From positions 495,417-559,416 of the forward strand of contig PQAM01000008.1 in assembly GCA_003104975.1 (NCBI GenBank): 64,000 nucleotides of DNA, written 5' to 3'. Source of the DNA: Candidatus Methylomirabilota bacterium. GTDB lineage: Bacteria; Methylomirabilota; Methylomirabilia; Methylomirabilales; Methylomirabilaceae. Positions 61,417-64,000 of this stretch are shown piece by piece. The position numbers and the translations under genes were made by a program. The notes under the pieces were generated by a model, which searched no databases, was not told where the DNA came from, and saw only the letters and a list, made by a program, of their open reading frames with translations. Position 1 is the first letter of the stretch. Every line of letters starts with the position of its first letter.

Positions 61417-61672
61417 AGTACCTCCGCGCTTTCTCCTTGTCGCGTTACACGAAGCATGTTATAGTGCATAAATATTGCAGTCACGAGATTGATCGAGGCC
61501 TCGACGCGGCCCCGATGTATTGTCGAGCTGGAACCCTCACTTCCGCACGGCGACTTCTCTTCCGGCGATCCCACCGTCACCTTACGTATGCCGACCGGAC
61601 ACACAGCACCAGGGCGCGTTGTCCATTACGGAACAGGCGCACCCAAAGACAGTACACAGCACAAGGAGAATT

Positions 61673-63115
61673 ATGTCGTTTTCGTCATTAAAGCTCAACG
61701 CGAACCTGCTGAAGGCCACTCACAATATGGGGTTTGAACACCCGACACCGATCCAGCGTCTCGCTATTCCGCCCCTTCTGGATGGCCGGGACGTCATGGC
61801 TACCGCCGTGACCGGGAGCGGTAAAACCGCTGCGTTCCTGCTGCCCATCCTCCACCGCCTCATAGAGAAGCCCAAGGGAACCACAAGGGCGCTCGTTCTG
61901 GCGCCCACGCGGGAGCTCGCGGCGCAGATCTCGGACCACCTCCACGATCTTGCCGCGCACACCCCCCTGAAGGGCGCCGCAGTGTACGGAGGCGTATCTA
62001 TGACGCCCCAGGAGGGCGCATTCCGCAGAGGTGTGGACGTTCTGATCGCTACCCCCGGCCGGCTGCTCGATCACCTTCAATACCCGTATGCGCGTCTGAG
62101 CGGTATCGAGCACCTCGTGCTTGATGAGGCGGATCGTATGCTCGACATGGGCTTCCTGCCCGACATCCGTCGCATCCTGCAGCGCGTCCCCAAGCAACGG
62201 CAAACGCTGCTCTTTTCGGCGACGTTGCCGCCGCCCATTCTGGAACTTGCGGGCGACATGTTGCACAATCCGGTCTGTCTGAATATCGAGCGGAAGGCGG
62301 CGCCGGCGTCGGGAATCACCCATGTGGCCTACCCCGTCCCACAGGAACTGAAGTCTACCCTCTTTCTGGAACTGGTGAAGACCAGCGCATCCAAGCATGT
62401 CCTGGCCTTTACCCGCACCAAGCACCGGGCCGATCGGCTTGCCGGATTTCTGGAAAAGCACGGCGTCACCTGCGCCAGGATTCATGGGAACCGCAGTCAG
62501 GCGCAGCGGACTGAGGCCCTGTCCGGCTTCAAGAGGGGACGGTGTCGTGTCCTGGTGGCGACCGATATCGCCGCGCGCGGCATCGATGTCGAGGCGCTGG
62601 GACTTGTCGTAAATTTCGACGTCCCGTCTCTGCCGGAAGACTATATCCACCGAGTCGGACGTACCGGACGCAAGGAAGCCACGGGCGATGCCTACACCTT
62701 GGTCTCGCCGAACGAAGAGGCCGATCTCCGCGCCATCGAGCGCAGCATCGGTACACGTCTGCCGCGTCAGAAGGTTCAGGGTTTTAATTACGCAACCGCA
62801 CCCGCTGAGCGCTTTGAGATCCCCATCGTTGAGCGTATTGCCGCCATCCGCACGCGCAAAGCGGAGGAGCGGGTTCGGGCGAAGGCGAACGCCGCGCGCC
62901 GCGCGGCACAAGGGACCCTCGCGGGTCTTGCAGGAAACGGGACCGTACGACAGCATCCCACACCCAACCGTCCAGTTCACCCAAGCCGCTGGGCCGGAAA
63001 ACCGGTTGCGGGGCAATCCTTCCGCCGACCGGCTGCAGCGCGCTCGAACGGGAAGACCGACTATGTCCGTCGGTCAGGGGGATACGGAAAAAGGGTGACT
63101 GACCAGAACCCATAA
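61673..63115 (+). CDS. DEAD-box RNA helicase (RhlE-like)
   Basis: 480 residues from ATG 61673 with AAGGAG upstream; a longer frame upstream has no support. Q motif GFEHPTPIQ, motif [21 protein letters not shown] motif [27 protein letters not shown] and motif [10 protein letters not shown] are all present. A basic C-terminal tail ([19 protein letters not shown] and onwards) likely binds RNA. Its last 42 bp overlap the convergent dehydrogenase gene. Confidence 0.93.
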   Translation: MSFSSLKLNANLLKATHNMGFEHPTPIQRLAIPPLLDGRDVMATAVTGSGKTAAFLLPILHRLIEKPKGTTRALVLAPTRELAAQISDHLHDLAAHTPLKGAAVYGGVSMTPQEGAFRRGVDVLIATPGRLLDHLQYPYARLSGIEHLVLDEADRMLDMGFLPDIRRILQRVPKQRQTLLFSATLPPPILELAGDMLHNPVCLNIERKAAPASGITHVAYPVPQELKSTLFLELVKTSASKHVLAFTRTKHRADRLAGFLEKHGVTCARIHGNRSQAQRTEALSGFKRGRCRVLVATDIAARGIDVEALGLVVNFDVPSLPEDYIHRVGRTGRKEATGDAYTLVSPNEEADLRAIERSIGTRLPRQKVQGFNYATAPAERFEIPIVERIAAIRTRKAEERVRAKANAARRAAQGTLAGLAGNGTVRQHPTPNRPVHPSRWAGKPVAGQSFRRPAAARSNGKTDYVRRSGGYGKRVTDQNP

Positions 63116-64000
63116 GTCCCCTGGGTCGAGGCGACCGTCAGCGAGGGCGCCGAGCCTGGCTAACGCGGCGAATGCCGTGTACTGGCCCGGGGCCTCGGTT
63201 CCCGAGAACGGGAATGCAACAAAACGGTCGTCTTCAAAGAGGAGACCGGTGGGAACGAGCACGCTCGCTAGAAGCGGCGGGAACGTACTGGCGTCGCCTG
63301 AGAGTGAAGAGATGACGCCCACCGGTGGGTCCAAATTCGTCAGGAAAAACACCGTCGTGCCGTCGGGCAGCACCGCGCCGACATAGGCGTCCGTCGAGAA
63401 CGCCGGTCCACCGTTCTGCAGCCGCACCGACATCACCAACGTTTCTCCCGCGTGGAAGGTCTCCTGATTCAGGTCGATGGTCAGCACCGGCGCCGCCGGA
63501 TTGACCATGCGGTACACGGTCCCCGTCAGATCCACCACATACAACTCGCCGGCTTCGTCCTCGCCGAAGGATGAGATCAGCAGGGGGGTATCGAGCAGGA
63601 CGGTCTGCACCCCCCCGCTGAGCAGCAGCAGCTCCCCGCTGCAGAAGTCGCCGAACAGATAGCTCCCCACCGGCAGCGTCGAGGCATGCCCCCGGTAGAC
63701 GTAGCCGCCGGTGATCGAGCAGCGCGCGCCGACGTGCGCATACTCGGCGATCGGCGGCACGAAGCCGCCCTCACCGCAGCGGGCCGGATCGTTAGTCGTG
63801 CAGTGGGTCCCCTCAAACACCCGCCAGCCGTAGTTGCCACCAAGCGTCACCAGATCGACCTCTTCGAACGCGCCCTGCCCCACATCCCCCACATAGAGCT
63901 CGCCCGTCGCCCGGTCGAAGGCAAACCGCCACGGGTTGCGCAGGCCCAGCGCATAGATCTCATCCCGCCCAGGGATCGCGCCGACGAAGGGGTTGTCCGG
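63074..64000 (-). CDS. PQQ-dependent sugar dehydrogenase-like protein, partial
   Basis: The frame runs off the right edge, so the N-terminus is missing. The soluble glucose/aldose-sugar dehydrogenase beta-propeller is recognised by [70 protein letters not shown] and [15 protein letters not shown]. After the propeller about 135 residues form an extra beta-rich domain ([20 protein letters not shown]) of the kind seen in exported proteins. Actual cofactor cannot be judged from this part. Confidence 0.88.
   Translation of the reverse strand, partial: PDNPFVGAIPGRDEIYALGLRNPWRFAFDRATGELYVGDVGQGAFEEVDLVTLGGNYGWRVFEGTHCTTNDPARCGEGGFVPPIAEYAHVGARCSITGGYVYRGHASTLPVGSYLFGDFCSGELLLLSGGVQTVLLDTPLLISSFGEDEAGELYVVDLTGTVYRMVNPAAPVLTIDLNQETFHAGETLVMSVRLQNGGPAFSTDAYVGAVLPDGTTVFFLTNLDPPVGVISSLSGDASTFPPLLASVLVPTGLLFEDDRFVAFPFSGTEAPGQYTAFAALARLGALADGRLDPGDLWVLVSHPFSVSP

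Overview
The window looks like a contiguous piece of a bacterial chromosome of roughly 60% G+C. It holds dense co-directional housekeeping operons, frequent ATGA/GTGA overlaps, purple-AGGAGG-type ribosome sites and sigma70-type promoters. Several features fit an uncultured Gram-negative lineage such as NC10/Methylomirabilota or a deltaproteobacterium-like group: a secreted SBP56-type methanethiol oxidase with a SCO protein, a FmdB-type zinc ribbon, iscX, a GlmL-like ATPase beside an FN3/DUF6754-type membrane cluster, and Kdp with KimA. That placement is inference; no rRNA or other decisive marker is present.

1-22.8 kb is core genome on the plus strand. Its genes are ispA (partial), tlyA, nadK, recN; rplU, rpmA, obgE, proB, proA, nadD, rsfS; a dksA-type gene and comF; gap, pgk, tpiA and secG (lower glycolysis plus a translocon subunit). 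It ends in a seven-gene cluster (15.7-22.8 kb) of a short protein, a GlmL-like ASKHA ATPase, a barrel-sandwich/KOW-like protein and four membrane proteins of unknown function. Many gaps here carry inverted repeats whose arms are short G-rich then C-rich tandem units.

22.8-31.1 kb mixes small stress and envelope genes: FmdB-like, LexA-like winged helix, HigB toxin with a HigA-ImmA fusion, OsmC, DyP peroxidase, DUF72, ABM monooxygenase, small exported proteins and a minus-strand aconitase with a 29-residue membrane peptide downstream.

31.1-41.4 kb is an accessory island in decay. It contains an AbrB antitoxin with a 17-codon remnant of a PIN toxin, a PIN gene without a normal start, and a zinc-ribbon DNA methyltransferase with an overlapping PD-(D/E)XK nuclease. 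Two ~0.79 kb direct repeats bracket that restriction-modification pair; each carries an uncharacterised two-gene unit and the 3' end of a dksA-type gene. A third, truncated copy of the same cassette lies at 40.7 kb, a fourth dksA-tail fragment at 31.7 kb, and the only intact dksA-type gene of this kind at 41.4 kb. A proteasome-like Ntn hydrolase, two unknown genes and a broken MNT/HepT module complete the island.

41.4-48.0 kb returns to cellular functions: RecD2 helicase, IscX, Fe/Mn superoxide dismutase, a divergent NfuA-type carrier, and a minus-strand mtoX-sco pair. 48.1-48.8 kb holds remnants of an ORF6N protein and a DNA methyltransferase. 49.4-59.5 kb is a complete potassium region: KimA-type permease, a 27-codon membrane peptide, kdpF, A, B, C, D, E. 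The window ends with an M28 peptidase, a small exported protein, dtd, a DEAD-box helicase and a partial PQQ-type sugar dehydrogenase.
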